A stretch of DNA of 64,000 bases from Polynucleobacter sp. AP-Latsch-80-C2 (GTDB lineage: Bacteria > Pseudomonadota > Gammaproteobacteria > Burkholderiales > Burkholderiaceae): NCBI RefSeq assembly GCF_018882185.1, contig NZ_JACVOY010000001.1, positions 372,001 through 436,000 on the forward strand. Direction: 5' to 3'. The number at the start of each line of letters is the position of its first letter. Position 1 is the first letter of the stretch. This document shows, one piece after another, positions 10,557 through 19,974 of this stretch. Position numbers and translations under genes: made by a program. The notes beneath the pieces are model-generated. The model worked only from the letters and a program-made list of their open reading frames with translations, had not been told where the DNA came from and did not search any database.

Positions 10557-11807
10557 ATGGCTCTTATCGTTCATAAATATGGTGGCACCTCTATGGGCTC
10601 GGTTGAGCGCATTGGGAATGTTGCTAAACGCGTTGCCAAATGGATGCGTGCTGGTCACCAGGTTGTGGTGGTGCCTTCGGCCATGTCTGGCGAAACTAAT
10701 CGCTTGCTTGGTTTAGCAAAAGAAATCAATCCCGATGCACATCCACGTGAGTTAGATCAAATTGCTTCGACTGGTGAGCAGGTTAGCTCTGGTTTGCTGG
10801 CATTGGCATTAATGCGCGAAGGTATCGATGCAGTGAGTTACGCCGGATGGCAAGTTACCGTGCACACAGACTCCTCATTTACTAAGGCACGCATTAAAAG
10901 CATTGATAGCCAAAAAATCTTAGGTGATTTAAATGCCGGTCGTGCAGTAGTAGTGACTGGTTTTCAAGGCGTGGATCCTGAGGGCAACATTACTACCTTA
11001 GGCCGTGGCGGCTCTGATACTTCAGCAGTCGCTATGGCAGCAGCATTAAAAGCAGATGAGTGTTTGATCTATACCGACGTCGATGGCGTGTATACAACGG
11101 ACCCGCGCGTCTGCGAAGATGCTCGTCGCTTAGATAAGATTACTTTCGAAGAGATGCTGGAGATGGCCAGCTTAGGTTCTAAGGTATTGCAGATTCGCTC
11201 AGTCGAATTTGCTGGTAAGTACAAAGTTAAAACCCGGGTCCTGTCTTCTTTGACAGATCCTTTGATGCCCTTAGACGCAGAGATGAAGTCGGGTACCTTG
11301 ATAACATTTGAAGAGGACAGCACTATGGAAGCCGCAGTTATTTCCGGCATCGCCTTTGCGCGTGATGAAGCGAAGATTACCGTTTTAGGAGTTCCTGATC
11401 GCCCAGGTATTGCGTACCAAATTTTGGGACCGATTGCGGATGCCAATATTGATGTGGACATCATTATTCAGAATCAATCAGTAGAAGGTAAGACTGACTT
11501 TACCTTTACAGTGCCACGCTCTGATTATCAAAAAGCACTCGATCTACTTAAGAACACAGTTCAATCCCAGATCGAGGCAAAAGAAATCTCAGGTGATCCA
11601 AAGGTTTCTAAAGTGTCAGTAGTGGGCGTTGGCATGCGCTCCCACGTTGGCATCGCAAGCAAGATGTTCCGCACCTTGTCGGAAGAGGGTATCAATATCC
11701 TCATGATCTCCACTAGTGAAATCAAGATCTCTGTTGTGATCGATGAGAAATACATGGAATTAGCAGTACGTGCCTTGCATAAGGCATTTGAGCTAGACCA
11801 GAAGTAA
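10557..11807 (+). CDS. lysC: Aspartate kinase
   Basis: A 416-aa aspartokinase catalysing the first step of the aspartate pathway to lysine, threonine and methionine. The N-terminal kinase domain begins VHKYGGTSMG, carries VVVVPSAMSGETN and LGRGGSDTSAVA, and ends near residue 240. Two ACT domains follow (ITVLGVPDRPGIAYQILG and VSVVGVGMRSHVGIASKMF), so it is expected to be allosterically inhibited by lysine and/or threonine. It is a monofunctional form of normal length. A stable hairpin precedes the start codon. Confidence 0.95.
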   Translation: MALIVHKYGGTSMGSVERIGNVAKRVAKWMRAGHQVVVVPSAMSGETNRLLGLAKEINPDAHPRELDQIASTGEQVSSGLLALALMREGIDAVSYAGWQVTVHTDSSFTKARIKSIDSQKILGDLNAGRAVVVTGFQGVDPEGNITTLGRGGSDTSAVAMAAALKADECLIYTDVDGVYTTDPRVCEDARRLDKITFEEMLEMASLGSKVLQIRSVEFAGKYKVKTRVLSSLTDPLMPLDAEMKSGTLITFEEDSTMEAAVISGIAFARDEAKITVLGVPDRPGIAYQILGPIADANIDVDIIIQNQSVEGKTDFTFTVPRSDYQKALDLLKNTVQSQIEAKEISGDPKVSKVSVVGVGMRSHVGIASKMFRTLSEEGINILMISTSEIKISVVIDEKYMELAVRALHKAFELDQK

Positions 11808-11886
11808 AAGGGTAGCAAAAACGCAGTAAAACCCCCATTAGACGGTAATCCGTTAAACTGTGGGTCGTTGTAACAGTATCAAGTAC

Positions 11887-11981
11887 GGAGACGTGGCCGA
11901 GCTGGTCGAAGGCACTCCCCTGCTAAGGGAGCATCGGGGCTAAAACTCTGATCGGAGGTTCGAATCCTCTCGTCTCCGCCA
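11887..11981 (+). tRNA. tRNA-Ser (anticodon GCU)
   Basis: The acceptor stem GGAGACG pairs with CGTCTCC, followed by discriminator G and an encoded CCA at 11979-11981. The anticodon stem CTCCC/GGGAG encloses the loop CTGCTAA, giving anticodon GCT at 11922-11924. A long variable arm (class II) lies between the anticodon stem and the T arm with its GGTTCGAATCC loop. It would read AGC and AGU serine codons. Phage-related genes lie immediately downstream. Confidence 0.97.
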
Positions 11982-12028
11982 ATAACTTTGGCAAACTTTC
12001 TGCTTTTTGCTTTATACAACAAAGACAT

Positions 12029-12050
12029 AGCCCCTTAACCGGGGCTTTTT
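12029..12050 (+). terminator. Rho-independent terminator after tRNA-Ser
   Basis: AGCCCC (12029-12034) pairs with GGGGCT (12041-12046) over a six-base loop, followed by a T-rich tract. It is well placed to end the tRNA-Ser transcript. Confidence 0.8.
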
Positions 12051-12114
12051 CTTTTCTTAAAAATACATCTGCTTACCAGTACGCTTACCAACAAAACATT
12101 GCTTGGTTATGGGT

Positions 12115-12312
12115 CTAGTTAGATTGCCTTGCTCGTTCCTGGATAAATCCCTGAACCTGATCAATGGTCCAAAAGGAAGATCTCCCAATTTTGATCGGCT
12201 TTGGGAATTCGCCTTTTTGAACCATGAGCCAAAACTTAGATTTTGAAACTGGCATGACTTCCAAAATCTGTGGAATTCTCATTAAGGTTACTTCTGAATT
12301 TGAATTACTCAT
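12115..12312 (-). CDS. AlpA-like helix-turn-helix regulator
   Basis: A 65-aa MerR/AlpA-superfamily DNA-binding protein. The segments TLMRIPQILEVMPVSKSKFW (helix-turn-helix), GEFPKPIKIGRSSFW (wing) and VQGFIQERA match AlpA family prophage regulators, which often control excision or integrase genes. No integrase is present nearby, so its original target may be lost or elsewhere. Its ATG overlaps the stop of the small upstream ORF by ATGA. The position next to a tRNA gene and a terminase gene suggests a degraded integrated element. Confidence 0.8.
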   Translation of the reverse strand: MSNSNSEVTLMRIPQILEVMPVSKSKFWLMVQKGEFPKPIKIGRSSFWTIDQVQGFIQERARQSN

Positions 12313-12497
12313 GACGGCCCCCTTGACGGGCGCGCTTCATATTTTTTCGATAAACCTGCAAAGCCATTTTTGCTGAACTCATCTTCGTGTATCTGCAATT
12401 GAGCATACGGGCAAAGATGGTACCCCGCTGCAAAGCGGCGTGCTTGTTGTACCAAGTGCCATGACTGTTGAGGATTGGGAGCGAGCAGCTCAGCCAA
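12309..12497 (-). CDS. Small hypothetical protein upstream of the AlpA-like gene
   Basis: A 62-codon frame with a TTG start whose stop codon overlaps the ATG of the AlpA-like gene (ATGA). That overlap favours this frame over the one beginning with GTG at 12502 that covers the same DNA. The product (AELLAPNPQQSWHLVQ...) is soluble and partly basic at the C-terminus, with no motif I recognise. It is head-to-head with the terminase gene, so both probably use promoters in the short gap around 12500. Either of the two overlapping frames, or neither, could be real. Confidence 0.4.
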   Translation of the reverse strand: MAELLAPNPQQSWHLVQQARRFAAGYHLCPYAQLQIHEDEFSKNGFAGLSKKYEARPSRGPS

Positions 12498-12520
12498 AAC
12501 ACTAAGGCTTTAAAAACCCA

Positions 12521-13831
12521 ATGAAAACCATCTGGGCACCATTGCCCGGCAGTCAGACTTTATTTCTGACATGTCCCGTGTATGAGGTATTGCTCGAAGG
12601 CACCAGAGGAGGAGGTAAGACCGATACCTTACTCATGAGCTATGCCCAGCATGTGGGCAGAGGCTTTGGGGATCAATGGCGAGGCACACTCTTTCGCCTA
12701 ACTTATCCGCAGTTGGCTGACGTAGTAGCCAAGAGTAAGCGTTGGTTCTATCAAATCTTTCCAGGTGCAAAGTTCAACGAATCAGACTACGTATGGAAAT
12801 GGCCCACAGGAGAGATGTTGTACTTTCGGTATGGCGCCAATGAAGACGACTACTGGAACTATCACGGCCATGAATACCCCTGGCTAGGATTTGAAGAGCT
12901 TACCAACTGGCGCAATCTATCTTTCTACGAAGCGATGCATTCCACCTGCAGGTCATCTCATCCTGGAATGCCAAGAATGGTGAGGGCAACATGCAATCCA
13001 TTTGGAGTGGGGCATGCATCGGTTAAGGAAAGATTTCAGATTGGGACAATACCGGCTGGGCAAATCATCAGGCAAGAGGGCGCATTACCCAGGGTTCGAA
13101 TACATTCCACCATCTATGAGAACACTCACCTTCTTAAAAACGATCCAAACTACCTACTGAGCTTGGAGTCATTAAGCGACCCAAACAGACGTAGAGCATG
13201 GCTAGAGGGAGATTGGGATATCCACGTGGGAAGTTTCCTGGAAGGCGTATGGCAGCCTTCTAAACACGTTGTAGAGCCATTTGCCATTCCACCAACATGG
13301 AGGGTATGGCGTTCCATGGATTGGGGATACGCCAGGCCATATGCCGTCTACTGGTTTGCTTTATCCAATGACGGAATCTACTACTTATGGAGAGAGCTCT
13401 ATGGATGCGGCGACAAAGAAAACACCGGTACTAGAGAAGATGCAACGGTAGTTGCAGAGAAGATCAAGAAGATCGAGATCCACGACCAACGCCTTGGATA
13501 CGAATACCGAATGAACCTAGCTGACCCATCGATCTTATCGAAGATTGGGGCAGAGCGATCAATAGGTCAAATATTCAGAGATAAGGGTGTGAAATGGACC
13601 GAGGCCTATTACGCTACTAGAAGCAGGGTAAACGGTGCTCAGGAAATCATACGACTGCTAGCTGAAGACAGACTCAAGATCTTCTCGACCTGTAAGCATT
13701 GGCTTCGAACTATTCCGCAACTACCACCAGATTCACTTAATCCGGAAGACGTAGATACTGATGCTGAGGATCATGCCTGGGATGCTACTAGGTATGGTCT
13801 GATGAAGATGCGGAGGATGCCGGACAAATAA
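12521..13831 (+). CDS. Phage terminase large subunit (TerL-like), solitary
   Basis: A 436-aa protein with both halves of a DNA-packaging terminase. The ATPase has Walker A GTRGGGKTD (about residues 28-36), Walker B-like YPWLGFEELTNW and a coupling motif ATCNP. The nuclease half has MDWGYARPYAVYW, LADPS and DAEDHAWDATRYGLM, which supply the expected acidic residues. The frame is intact and full length. No portal, capsid, small terminase or integrase gene is within the window, so it looks like a prophage relic or a domesticated gene. Its function in the cell is unknown. Confidence 0.85.
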   Translation: MKTIWAPLPGSQTLFLTCPVYEVLLEGTRGGGKTDTLLMSYAQHVGRGFGDQWRGTLFRLTYPQLADVVAKSKRWFYQIFPGAKFNESDYVWKWPTGEMLYFRYGANEDDYWNYHGHEYPWLGFEELTNWRNLSFYEAMHSTCRSSHPGMPRMVRATCNPFGVGHASVKERFQIGTIPAGQIIRQEGALPRVRIHSTIYENTHLLKNDPNYLLSLESLSDPNRRRAWLEGDWDIHVGSFLEGVWQPSKHVVEPFAIPPTWRVWRSMDWGYARPYAVYWFALSNDGIYYLWRELYGCGDKENTGTREDATVVAEKIKKIEIHDQRLGYEYRMNLADPSILSKIGAERSIGQIFRDKGVKWTEAYYATRSRVNGAQEIIRLLAEDRLKIFSTCKHWLRTIPQLPPDSLNPEDVDTDAEDHAWDATRYGLMKMRRMPDK

Positions 13832-14260
13832 AGCGGAGCTTATGTAGTATGGACATACATTGTTTTCTTAAAAATCTGGTGCACTTTGGTAGACATCGGA
13901 TCCGAGGCCTCTGTTGCTTCCGCTAGAAGACTTTAATTGACCTAACCATCATTAAGCACTAGCTAAAGCATTCAAATACTTAAAAGATATGCTTAAATAC
14001 AACCATCAAGGACAGATTTTTACTAAATCAAGGGTAACCAGTGAACAACAGGGCAATTGAAACCAGAGACAAATTAGCAAAAATATATTTTATATTTGAT
14101 GCTATTTTTATTGCTATTTTTTCGACAATATCACTTTTGGCGTTATTTTTTTCAGCTCTAAATTTTTAGAAATAGACTGAAAATAAAGTCCCTTAGTAGC
14201 TGAGGTTTGTGACAGTAAATAATTACTGAGCACGATCGCCCCCTGGGCTAGAGATTAATA
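13832..14260. other. Sparse region after the terminase gene
   Basis: About 430 bases hold no gene longer than 43 codons. The first 200 bases show no recognisable structure; the rest contains the short membrane ORF at 14041-14169, which is annotated separately. I see no copy of the tRNA-Ser 3' end that would mark an attachment site, and no insertion-sequence ends. Confidence 0.5.
14041..14169 (+). CDS. Possible 42-aa single-span membrane peptide
   Basis: A GTG-started frame of 43 codons. A polar N-terminus (NNRAIETRDKLAK) is followed by a strongly hydrophobic span rich in Phe, Ile and Leu and then a stop. An AGGG lies upstream at a long spacing. The region is AT-rich, so chance TTT/ATT codons could mimic a membrane span. 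It is reported as a weak candidate only, with no family recognised. Confidence 0.25.
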   Translation: MNNRAIETRDKLAKIYFIFDAIFIAIFSTISLLALFFSALNF

Positions 14261-14707
14261 TTAATCGCTGGAATTAGCTGGAAATCTGCTAGAGGCATAG
14301 CGAACTAGGGCATTTGCAAGGGCCAAAATTAGGATTGTGGCTCCCAGAATTAAGATTTGCACATCAGCCTCATGCTTTGTATTTGCTAAATCAATAATCA
14401 GCCTTGTCACTGCAGTTATAGCAACGTAAATTAAGAATCTTACTGGCATGTGATTGGTTTTAAAGTAAATTCCGACCATCGCACCAATTTCTAAAAAAAT
14501 AAATAGCAATAAAAGATCTTCAATAGAAGCAGCACCCTTGTTGATCATCCCTAAAAAAGTATGAACCCCTGACCATACTGTTGCAGCTCCAATTCCAAAC
14601 AATGCAATACGATGAAACAAAGAGACAAATAAATTCCCAATAGGGTCAGAGATTTTCTCCAAGGAGATTTCAAGCTTAGAACTTTTATTTGTTGGCTTGG
14701 GTGACAT
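14261..14707 (-). CDS. PsiE-family (phosphate-starvation-inducible) membrane protein
   Basis: A 148-aa integral membrane protein with about four hydrophobic spans. The segments LLLLFIFLEIGAMVGIYF, HMPVRFLIYVAITAVTRLII and a final LGATILILALANALVRY are typical of the PsiE/DUF family. The biochemical role of PsiE is unknown; the E. coli gene responds to phosphate limitation and cAMP-CRP. No pho box was recognised upstream here. It stands alone between the terminase patch and another lone hypothetical gene. Confidence 0.75.
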   Translation of the reverse strand: MSPKPTNKSSKLEISLEKISDPIGNLFVSLFHRIALFGIGAATVWSGVHTFLGMINKGAASIEDLLLLFIFLEIGAMVGIYFKTNHMPVRFLIYVAITAVTRLIIDLANTKHEADVQILILGATILILALANALVRYASSRFPANSSD

Positions 14708-14868
14708 ATTTATTTTGGTAATTTTCTATGCTATTTGATTAATTCTATTCTGAGAATTTAAAAAATAAAAGAGCATTAGATCCTCTAGATTCGGCGACTT
14801 CTATCAAACTTCTGATTTCGTACAGAAACCACTTGAGGCTAACAACGAAGAAATGATTATTTTTTTAT

Positions 14869-15222
14869 CTAGGATATCTTAGAAAGCCCCTCGTCAGCAA
14901 TATTTAGAACATCCTCGGCCGTATTCGCTAATTTACCTATACCATTTACTTCAATAAGAAAATATTTCAGTTGATGAATATAAATTCGCGCACTAAAACT
15001 GTCCCTCTCATTGGAAAGAATTAAATCCAGATAAGCCTCATTCGAATTTGTGTCATATTTTTCTGTCAAACCGGAGAATGTAGCAATGGAGCTATTTTGC
15101 TTACTCAATTCTCTAAGCTTATCTATTAACTTCGTTACTAAAATGACGTACTCAGCATGTAGCGCAGGATTAGTAAACGCCAAATCATCAACTGTGATTG
15201 TATGTAGTGTTTGTAGTGCCAT
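14869..15222 (-). CDS. Hypothetical protein, 117 aa
   Basis: A soluble, mostly helical protein beginning MALQTLHTITVDDLAFTNPA and ending LNIADEGLSKIS. I see no signal peptide, membrane span, metal motif or known domain. It is a single gene with AT-rich flanks of 160-170 bases, in the accessory stretch between the terminase gene and the HiPIP gene. The frame and codon use look like a real gene, but function cannot be inferred. Confidence 0.6.
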   Translation of the reverse strand: MALQTLHTITVDDLAFTNPALHAEYVILVTKLIDKLRELSKQNSSIATFSGLTEKYDTNSNEAYLDLILSNERDSFSARIYIHQLKYFLIEVNGIGKLANTAEDVLNIADEGLSKIS

Positions 15223-15395
15223 TTTGAGCCTTACTAGATGCTGATTAATTTAATGCCATCTATTCTTTTTATTACCGTGGTTTAAATTTCTAATTGAGCC
15301 TAAATTGCTAAGCTGGCGATATTGGCATTAATATTTACTTAATATATGATTAAATGCGTAGTGATATGTTCATGTTAAATGCGATAGGAGTCAAG

Positions 15396-15701
15396 ATGAA
15401 AACTACCAGGCGTACTTTTATGACAATGTCCATTGCTGGAGTGGCGGTATTGGCTTTAAATAAACATGCCCAAGCCCAGGCAATGCTTTCTCCTGCCGAT
15501 CCTCAGGCGGCTGCACTTGGCTACAATCCAGACGCATCTAAGGTGGATAAGACTAAGTTTCCAAAGTATGCCGCTCCACAGGCTTGTGGAAACTGCGCTC
15601 TTTATCAAGGTGGCGCTGCAGCAACTGGCGGTTGCCCTTTGTATCCTGGAAAGCAAGTGTCTATTAAGGGCTGGTGCTCTGCATACAATAAAAAAGCCTA
15701 G
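15396..15701 (+). CDS. High-potential iron-sulfur protein (HiPIP), Tat-exported
   Basis: A 101-aa periplasmic electron carrier. The start is set at 15396, where a good AGGAG ribosome site precedes MKTTRRTFMTMS, a twin-arginine signal with a hydrophobic span and AQA cleavage site. The mature part binds one [4Fe-4S] cluster through four cysteines, in ACGNCALY, TGGCPLYPG and KGWCSAYNKK. In several purple bacteria such as Rubrivivax, a HiPIP re-reduces the reaction-centre cytochrome. Lying about 4 kb from the photosynthesis cluster, it could serve PufC here, which is an inference. A strong terminator follows. Confidence 0.93.
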   Translation: MKTTRRTFMTMSIAGVAVLALNKHAQAQAMLSPADPQAAALGYNPDASKVDKTKFPKYAAPQACGNCALYQGGAAATGGCPLYPGKQVSIKGWCSAYNKKA

Positions 15702-15815
15702 GTCAAGCCTTTGATGGCCTCATTTAAGGGGTGCACATACCTCTGAATGCAGGGTTATTGACTTTATGCCAATAAATCTTAGAATAAACTTTGAAGTCCC
15801 TATTTTTCCAACTTT

Positions 15816-15839
15816 TCGCCCCATGTGGGCGATTTTTTT
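15816..15839 (+). terminator. Rho-independent terminator of the HiPIP gene
   Basis: TCGCCC (15816-15821) pairs with GGGCGA (15827-15832) over a CATGT loop, followed by seven T. It ends the HiPIP transcript just before the convergent hemF gene. Confidence 0.85.
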
Positions 15840-15846
15840 ATAGGGC

Positions 15847-16788
15847 TCACGCTAGCCAATCGCATGGCTTAAGGTAGTAGTCATAAAGCTTGGCCTCGGG
15901 TGTACCAGGTTTTGGTTGCCAGTTGTACCACCATTGCACTACTGGTGGCATCGACATCAATATAGATTCAGTACGCCCACCGGAGTGCAAACCAAATATA
16001 GTGCCTCGATCAAAAATGAGGTTGTACTCCACGTAGCGACCGCGCCGATATTCCTGGAAAGATTTTTCTTCCGGTGTGAAGCTATCTTGATAACGTCGTT
16101 GTACGATCGGCAGATAAGCATTGATAAATGCATCACCTACTGCGCGTGTCATGGCAAAGCTCTGCTCAAAACCGAGTTCATTAAAGTCATCAAAAAATAC
16201 ACCGCCGATACCGCGTGGCTCTTCGCGATGTTTTAAGTAGAAGTATTCATCGCACCATTTTTTAAAGCGAGGATAGAGCTCTTCACCGAAAGGGTCTAGC
16301 GCATCTTTAGCTCTTTGATGAAAGTGTTTGTAGTCTTCATCTACGCCGTAATAGGGGGTAAGGTCAAAACCACCACCAAACCACCATAACGGCTCTTTAC
16401 CGGGTGCTTGCGCAATGAAGCAACGCACATTCATATGGGTAGTCGGTACTTTGGGGTTATTAGGATGAAAGACCAGGGAAACGCCCATGGCTTCAAAGCT
16501 GCGCCCCGCTACTTCTGGACGATGATGCGATGCAGAGGGTGGCATTTGATCGCCGCGTACATGTGAGAAGCCTACACCACCTTTTTCAAGAATATTGCCG
16601 CCATTCAAAATGCAGGTACGGCCATATCCTTTAAGTTTGCTGTCTTCAGGTTTATGCCATTCGTCAGCAACAAAGGCCATACCATCCAAAGCGCTCATGG
16701 CAGTGGTGATGCGATCCTGCAAGCCTAAAAAATATTCTTTTAGGGCGTTAACATCAATTTGGGTATGTTGATCTTTATTGTCAGGCAT
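15847..16788 (-). CDS. hemF: Oxygen-dependent coproporphyrinogen III oxidase
   Basis: A 313-aa aerobic oxidase converting coproporphyrinogen III to protoporphyrinogen IX with O2. Recognisable blocks are [52 protein letters not shown] and [20 protein letters not shown]. The length is normal. Its start overlaps the ABC exporter gene by eight bases, so the two are cotranscribed. Together with AcsF, it marks the pigment pathway visible here as oxygen-dependent. Confidence 0.95.
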   Translation of the reverse strand: MPDNKDQHTQIDVNALKEYFLGLQDRITTAMSALDGMAFVADEWHKPEDSKLKGYGRTCILNGGNILEKGGVGFSHVRGDQMPPSASHHRPEVAGRSFEAMGVSLVFHPNNPKVPTTHMNVRCFIAQAPGKEPLWWFGGGFDLTPYYGVDEDYKHFHQRAKDALDPFGEELYPRFKKWCDEYFYLKHREEPRGIGGVFFDDFNELGFEQSFAMTRAVGDAFINAYLPIVQRRYQDSFTPEEKSFQEYRRGRYVEYNLIFDRGTIFGLHSGGRTESILMSMPPVVQWWYNWQPKPGTPEAKLYDYYLKPCDWLA

Positions 16789-18550
16789 CAGTAAATTGCA
16801 GCTTAGCTAGATGTGAGTAAAGACCTTCATTATTCACAAGCGAAGAGTGGTTGCCAATTTCAACAATTCGACCATTCTCCATGACAACAATTCTGTCAGC
16901 TTTTTTGACAGTCGCCAGTCTATGTGCAATGACTATGGTTGTTCTACCTTTCATTGCCTCTTCGAGTGCTTGTTGTACCAGTCTTTCCGACTCTGCATCT
17001 AGGGAGCTAGTAGCCTCATCTAATAAAAGTAATGGTGGATTTTTTAGCAAGGCTCTTGCTATGGCAATTCGTTGTTTTTGACCGCCAGATAGCCTGACAC
17101 CTCGGTCACCTAAGAATGTGCTGTATCCATCGGGTAACTTGGATATGAATTCATCCACAAAGGCAATCTTAGACGCCTTAATTACATCCTCATCGCTTGC
17201 ATTTTCATCACCATAGCGAATATTTTCTAATGCATTTTCAGAAAAGATGCTGATATCTTGAGGTACCACTCCAATGAGTTTGCGTAAATCATCTAATTTA
17301 TAGTTTTTTATATCAACACCATCAAAAGAAATGCTACCTGACTGAGGATCATAAAATCTCTGTATTAATTTAAATAAGGTTGTTTTACCTGAACCCGATG
17401 GACCTACAATCGCAATTTTTTCTCCAGCCTGAATATTTAGAGAAATGTCTGTAAGTACATTTGTTGGAATGGATTGGTAGTGAAAGCTTAACCCTTGGAT
17501 GTTAATACTGATAGCTTTATTGGCTGATGATGGAGGGATAAAGGGTTCTTTAGGATTTTGTACATGTGACTCGATGCTCAATAGCTCTAAAAGTCTATCG
17601 CCAGCACCGATCGCTCTTTGTGAGTCACCAAGAACCTCTGAAAGAGCTGCTATAGAGCCTGCAACAATTACGGCATACAAGAAAAACTGGGTTAGTTCTC
17701 CACCAGACATCTCCTGGTTGCTGACTGCATAGGCACCAAGCCACAACACGGTGATGATGCTGGTAAAGCCCAAGAGTATGGCAACAAAAGTAAGCTTGCC
17801 ACGAGCTGCACTCCTAATTTTTGAGGCCAAAAATGAAGCTTCAACAGATATGTTAAATGCTCGGATTTCTTTTTGTTCATTTGCAAACGACTGAACAGTA
17901 AGAATGGCATTTATTTTTTCACCTGCTATTGCAGAGGCCAGCGCAATTTTATCCTGTGAATTTCTGGATAGCTTCCGAACTTTTTTACCCATCACCATGA
18001 TGGGTACTACGGTTAATAATAGGGTAGCAAGAATGAGTAAGGACAATTTAATGCTGGTAATAAACATCATTGTCATCCCGCCAAGCAGTAGAAATAAATT
18101 TCTCACCGCCATGGAAATGCTTGTACCTATTAGGATTTGAACTATTGAAGTGTCGTTATTAATCCGAGAGAGAAGTTCGCCACTTTGTTGGGTTTCGAAG
18201 AACTCTGGACTTTGTACGATGATATGTGAGTAGACTGCTTTCCGAATATCACAAGTAACTCTTTCCCCTAGCCAGGAGACGATGTAGTAACGCAGTGCAC
18301 TGGCAAATGCAAGTACAAACGCAGCTGCGAAAAGATTGATGAAGGTAAGGTTAATTTGTTCGTGGCTTATATCACTAAACCCTAGATCAATGATCTTCCG
18401 AAAACAAAGTGGTACTACTAAAGTTGCTGAAGCAGCAAGAATAAGGCTTACTGCAGCAATTATTAGCTGTTTTTTATAAGGCCTTAAAAAAGGTAAAAAT
18501 GACTTTATTGATTTAAGTTTTTTTGAGTTTTGAATTTCTTTATCAGTCAT
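16781..18550 (-). CDS. ABC exporter, ATP-binding/permease (MsbA-like)
   Basis: A 589-aa half-transporter with six membrane spans in the first 310 residues and a nucleotide-binding domain after about 345. Walker A is GPSGSGKTT, the signature LSGGQKQR, Walker [15 protein letters not shown], and the H-loop IVIAHRL. The architecture and the [13 protein letters not shown] motif match the MsbA/ABCB family of lipid or drug flippases. The substrate is not readable from sequence. It leads a two-gene operon with hemF, which raises the untested possibility of a tetrapyrrole-related substrate. Confidence 0.88.
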   Translation of the reverse strand: MTDKEIQNSKKLKSIKSFLPFLRPYKKQLIIAAVSLILAASATLVVPLCFRKIIDLGFSDISHEQINLTFINLFAAAFVLAFASALRYYIVSWLGERVTCDIRKAVYSHIIVQSPEFFETQQSGELLSRINNDTSIVQILIGTSISMAVRNLFLLLGGMTMMFITSIKLSLLILATLLLTVVPIMVMGKKVRKLSRNSQDKIALASAIAGEKINAILTVQSFANEQKEIRAFNISVEASFLASKIRSAARGKLTFVAILLGFTSIITVLWLGAYAVSNQEMSGGELTQFFLYAVIVAGSIAALSEVLGDSQRAIGAGDRLLELLSIESHVQNPKEPFIPPSSANKAISINIQGLSFHYQSIPTNVLTDISLNIQAGEKIAIVGPSGSGKTTLFKLIQRFYDPQSGSISFDGVDIKNYKLDDLRKLIGVVPQDISIFSENALENIRYGDENASDEDVIKASKIAFVDEFISKLPDGYSTFLGDRGVRLSGGQKQRIAIARALLKNPPLLLLDEATSSLDAESERLVQQALEEAMKGRTTIVIAHRLATVKKADRIVVMENGRIVEIGNHSSLVNNEGLYSHLAKLQFTDA

Positions 18551-18613
18551 AAGCCATTTTTTATTGCTTTATTGCATTGTTATTGAGGATCTATCTTATT
18601 TTAAAGGGGGTGC

Positions 18614-18642
18614 TTGACTATTAAATATAGCTGTTATGTAAT
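18614..18642 (+). promoter_or_regulatory. Putative sigma-70 promoter of the CDGSH gene
   Basis: TTGACT (18614-18619), a 17-base spacer and TGTAAT (18637-18642) lie about 50 bases before the CDGSH protein start. The -35 box is close to consensus and the -10 box moderate. Confidence 0.45.
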
Positions 18643-18692
18643 GGCCTTGCAGAAGTTATCTTACATAGATTCAGTAATTCAGAGGCATTTTT

Positions 18693-18929
18693 ATGAGAAA
18701 AAAGAAGTCTGATAATTTGCCTTATCCGCTATTGGTAGATGCAGAAAAAAAATATTACTGGTGCGCCTGCGGTTTGAGCGATGCACAACCTCTGTGCAAT
18801 GGCTCTCATGCGAGTGATACAGCTCAGCCTATTGAGTTTTCAGAGATGCAAAGCAAAACCGTCTACTTGTGTGGATGTAAGCACACCAAAACACCGCCTT
18901 ATTGCGATGGTAGCCATGCTGATCTCTAA
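18693..18929 (+). CDS. CDGSH iron-sulfur domain protein, tandem domains
   Basis: A 78-aa protein with two CDGSH-type [2Fe-2S] sites. The first is WCACGLSDAQPLCNGSH (about residues 23-39), where CNGSH replaces CDGSH, and the second is LCGCKHTKTPPYCDGSH (about 59-75). Each has the 3Cys-1His ligand set of mitoNEET-type proteins. Small bacterial tandem forms are widespread and probably handle electrons or clusters. The gene is divergent from the ABC exporter and converges with hemC, whose stop is 13 bp away. Confidence 0.88.
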   Translation: MRKKKSDNLPYPLLVDAEKKYYWCACGLSDAQPLCNGSHASDTAQPIEFSEMQSKTVYLCGCKHTKTPPYCDGSHADL

Positions 18930-18942
18930 TTAGACAAGCGCT

Positions 18943-19920
18943 TTACTTGCTCACATTAGGAATTAAATCTGCTGCACCCTGCGCTAACAAATTCTTTGCT
19001 ACTGCAAGCCCCAAGGCTTCTGCATCCTCAACCGACCTTACTTGTGCAGTGCCATTAGCTAAGCAAATTGCTTTTCCATCAACACTCGCTACAAAGGAGC
19101 GAATGTTCATTTGATTCTGATCCCATACAGCATGAGCTGCTAACGGCACTTCGCATGAGCCGCCCAACTGACGTGACACCATGCGCTCAGCAGAAACAGC
19201 GAACAGAGTTGGTAAATCATTTAATGGAGCAAGCCATTGCTTGATGTTGGGATGCTTACTTAAAGTTTCGATACCCAAAGCACCCTGACCTGCAGCAGGC
19301 GTATAAGGATCATATGGCAAAAATGCACGGATGCGTGACTCCAAACCTAAACGTTTTAAGCCAGCAGCCGCCAAAATGATTGCTTGGTACTCACCGCGAT
19401 CCAACTTACCCATGCGGGTATCTAAATTACCGCGCAATGGCTGAATTACTAAATGGGGAAATTTTGCACGCAGAACTGACTCACGTCGCAAGCTCGATGT
19501 ACCTACAATCGCGCCCTCAGGAAGATCTTCAAGAGTGGCGTAATCGTTAGCAACAAAGGCATCGCGTGCATCCTCTCTCGCCATGACACAGGCCAGGTCA
19601 AAACCCTCAGGCATGACCATCGGAACATCTTTCAGGGAATGCACCGCTAAATCGGCTCGTCCATCCTCAAGCGCTGTTTCTAGCTCTTTTACAAAAAGAC
19701 CCTTACCACCCACTTTAGAGAGGGCTTTATCCAAAATCTGGTCACCGCGGGTAGTCATCCCCAAAATCTGGACATCACAGTCCGGATAGAGCTTTTTAAG
19801 GCAATCTCGGACGTGCTCAGCCTGCCACATGGCTAGGCGACTTTCACGGGAGGCGATTACGAGGCGCTTTGGGGCTGCCAAAGATGAAGAGATAGGGTTA
19901 AAACTCAGGGTTTGCGACAT
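18943..19920 (-). CDS. hemC: Hydroxymethylbilane synthase (porphobilinogen deaminase)
   Basis: A 325-aa enzyme that polymerises four porphobilinogens to hydroxymethylbilane. The dipyrromethane cofactor cysteine is in [15 protein letters not shown] (around residue 260). Other family blocks are [49 protein letters not shown] and [10 protein letters not shown]. It has a slightly extended N-terminus. It is divergent from bchI, with 89 bases between the starts, so a core haem gene abuts the photosynthesis cluster. Confidence 0.95.
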   Translation of the reverse strand: MSQTLSFNPISSSLAAPKRLVIASRESRLAMWQAEHVRDCLKKLYPDCDVQILGMTTRGDQILDKALSKVGGKGLFVKELETALEDGRADLAVHSLKDVPMVMPEGFDLACVMAREDARDAFVANDYATLEDLPEGAIVGTSSLRRESVLRAKFPHLVIQPLRGNLDTRMGKLDRGEYQAIILAAAGLKRLGLESRIRAFLPYDPYTPAAGQGALGIETLSKHPNIKQWLAPLNDLPTLFAVSAERMVSRQLGGSCEVPLAAHAVWDQNQMNIRSFVASVDGKAICLANGTAQVRSVEDAEALGLAVAKNLLAQGAADLIPNVSK

Positions 19921-19950
19921 GGCAATCTGCTCAAAGCGTTATTAACATCT

Positions 19951-19974
19951 GGTTAAACTGAGCTAAATTTAACC
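19951..19974. promoter_or_regulatory. Inverted repeat between hemC and bchI
   Basis: GGTTAAA and TTTAACC are separated by ten bases, in the middle of the 89-base divergent gap. This is not the TGT-N12-ACA form of a PpsR site. It could bind a dimeric regulator shared by hemC and bchI; the evidence is the symmetry only. Confidence 0.35.

Noticed and set aside
12305-12502. 65-codon reverse frame beginning MFWLSCSLPIL
   Set aside because: It covers the same DNA as the 12309-12497 frame, and only the latter has a stop coupled to the AlpA-like start.
13093-13101. GGTTCGAAT inside the terminase gene matching the tRNA-Ser T-arm
   Set aside because: Only nine bases match and they lie inside an intact coding region, so it is not evidence for an attachment-site repeat.
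11821-15840. CRISPR array or insertion sequence in the accessory stretch
   Set aside because: No regularly spaced repeats, no terminal inverted repeats and no transposase frame were seen.
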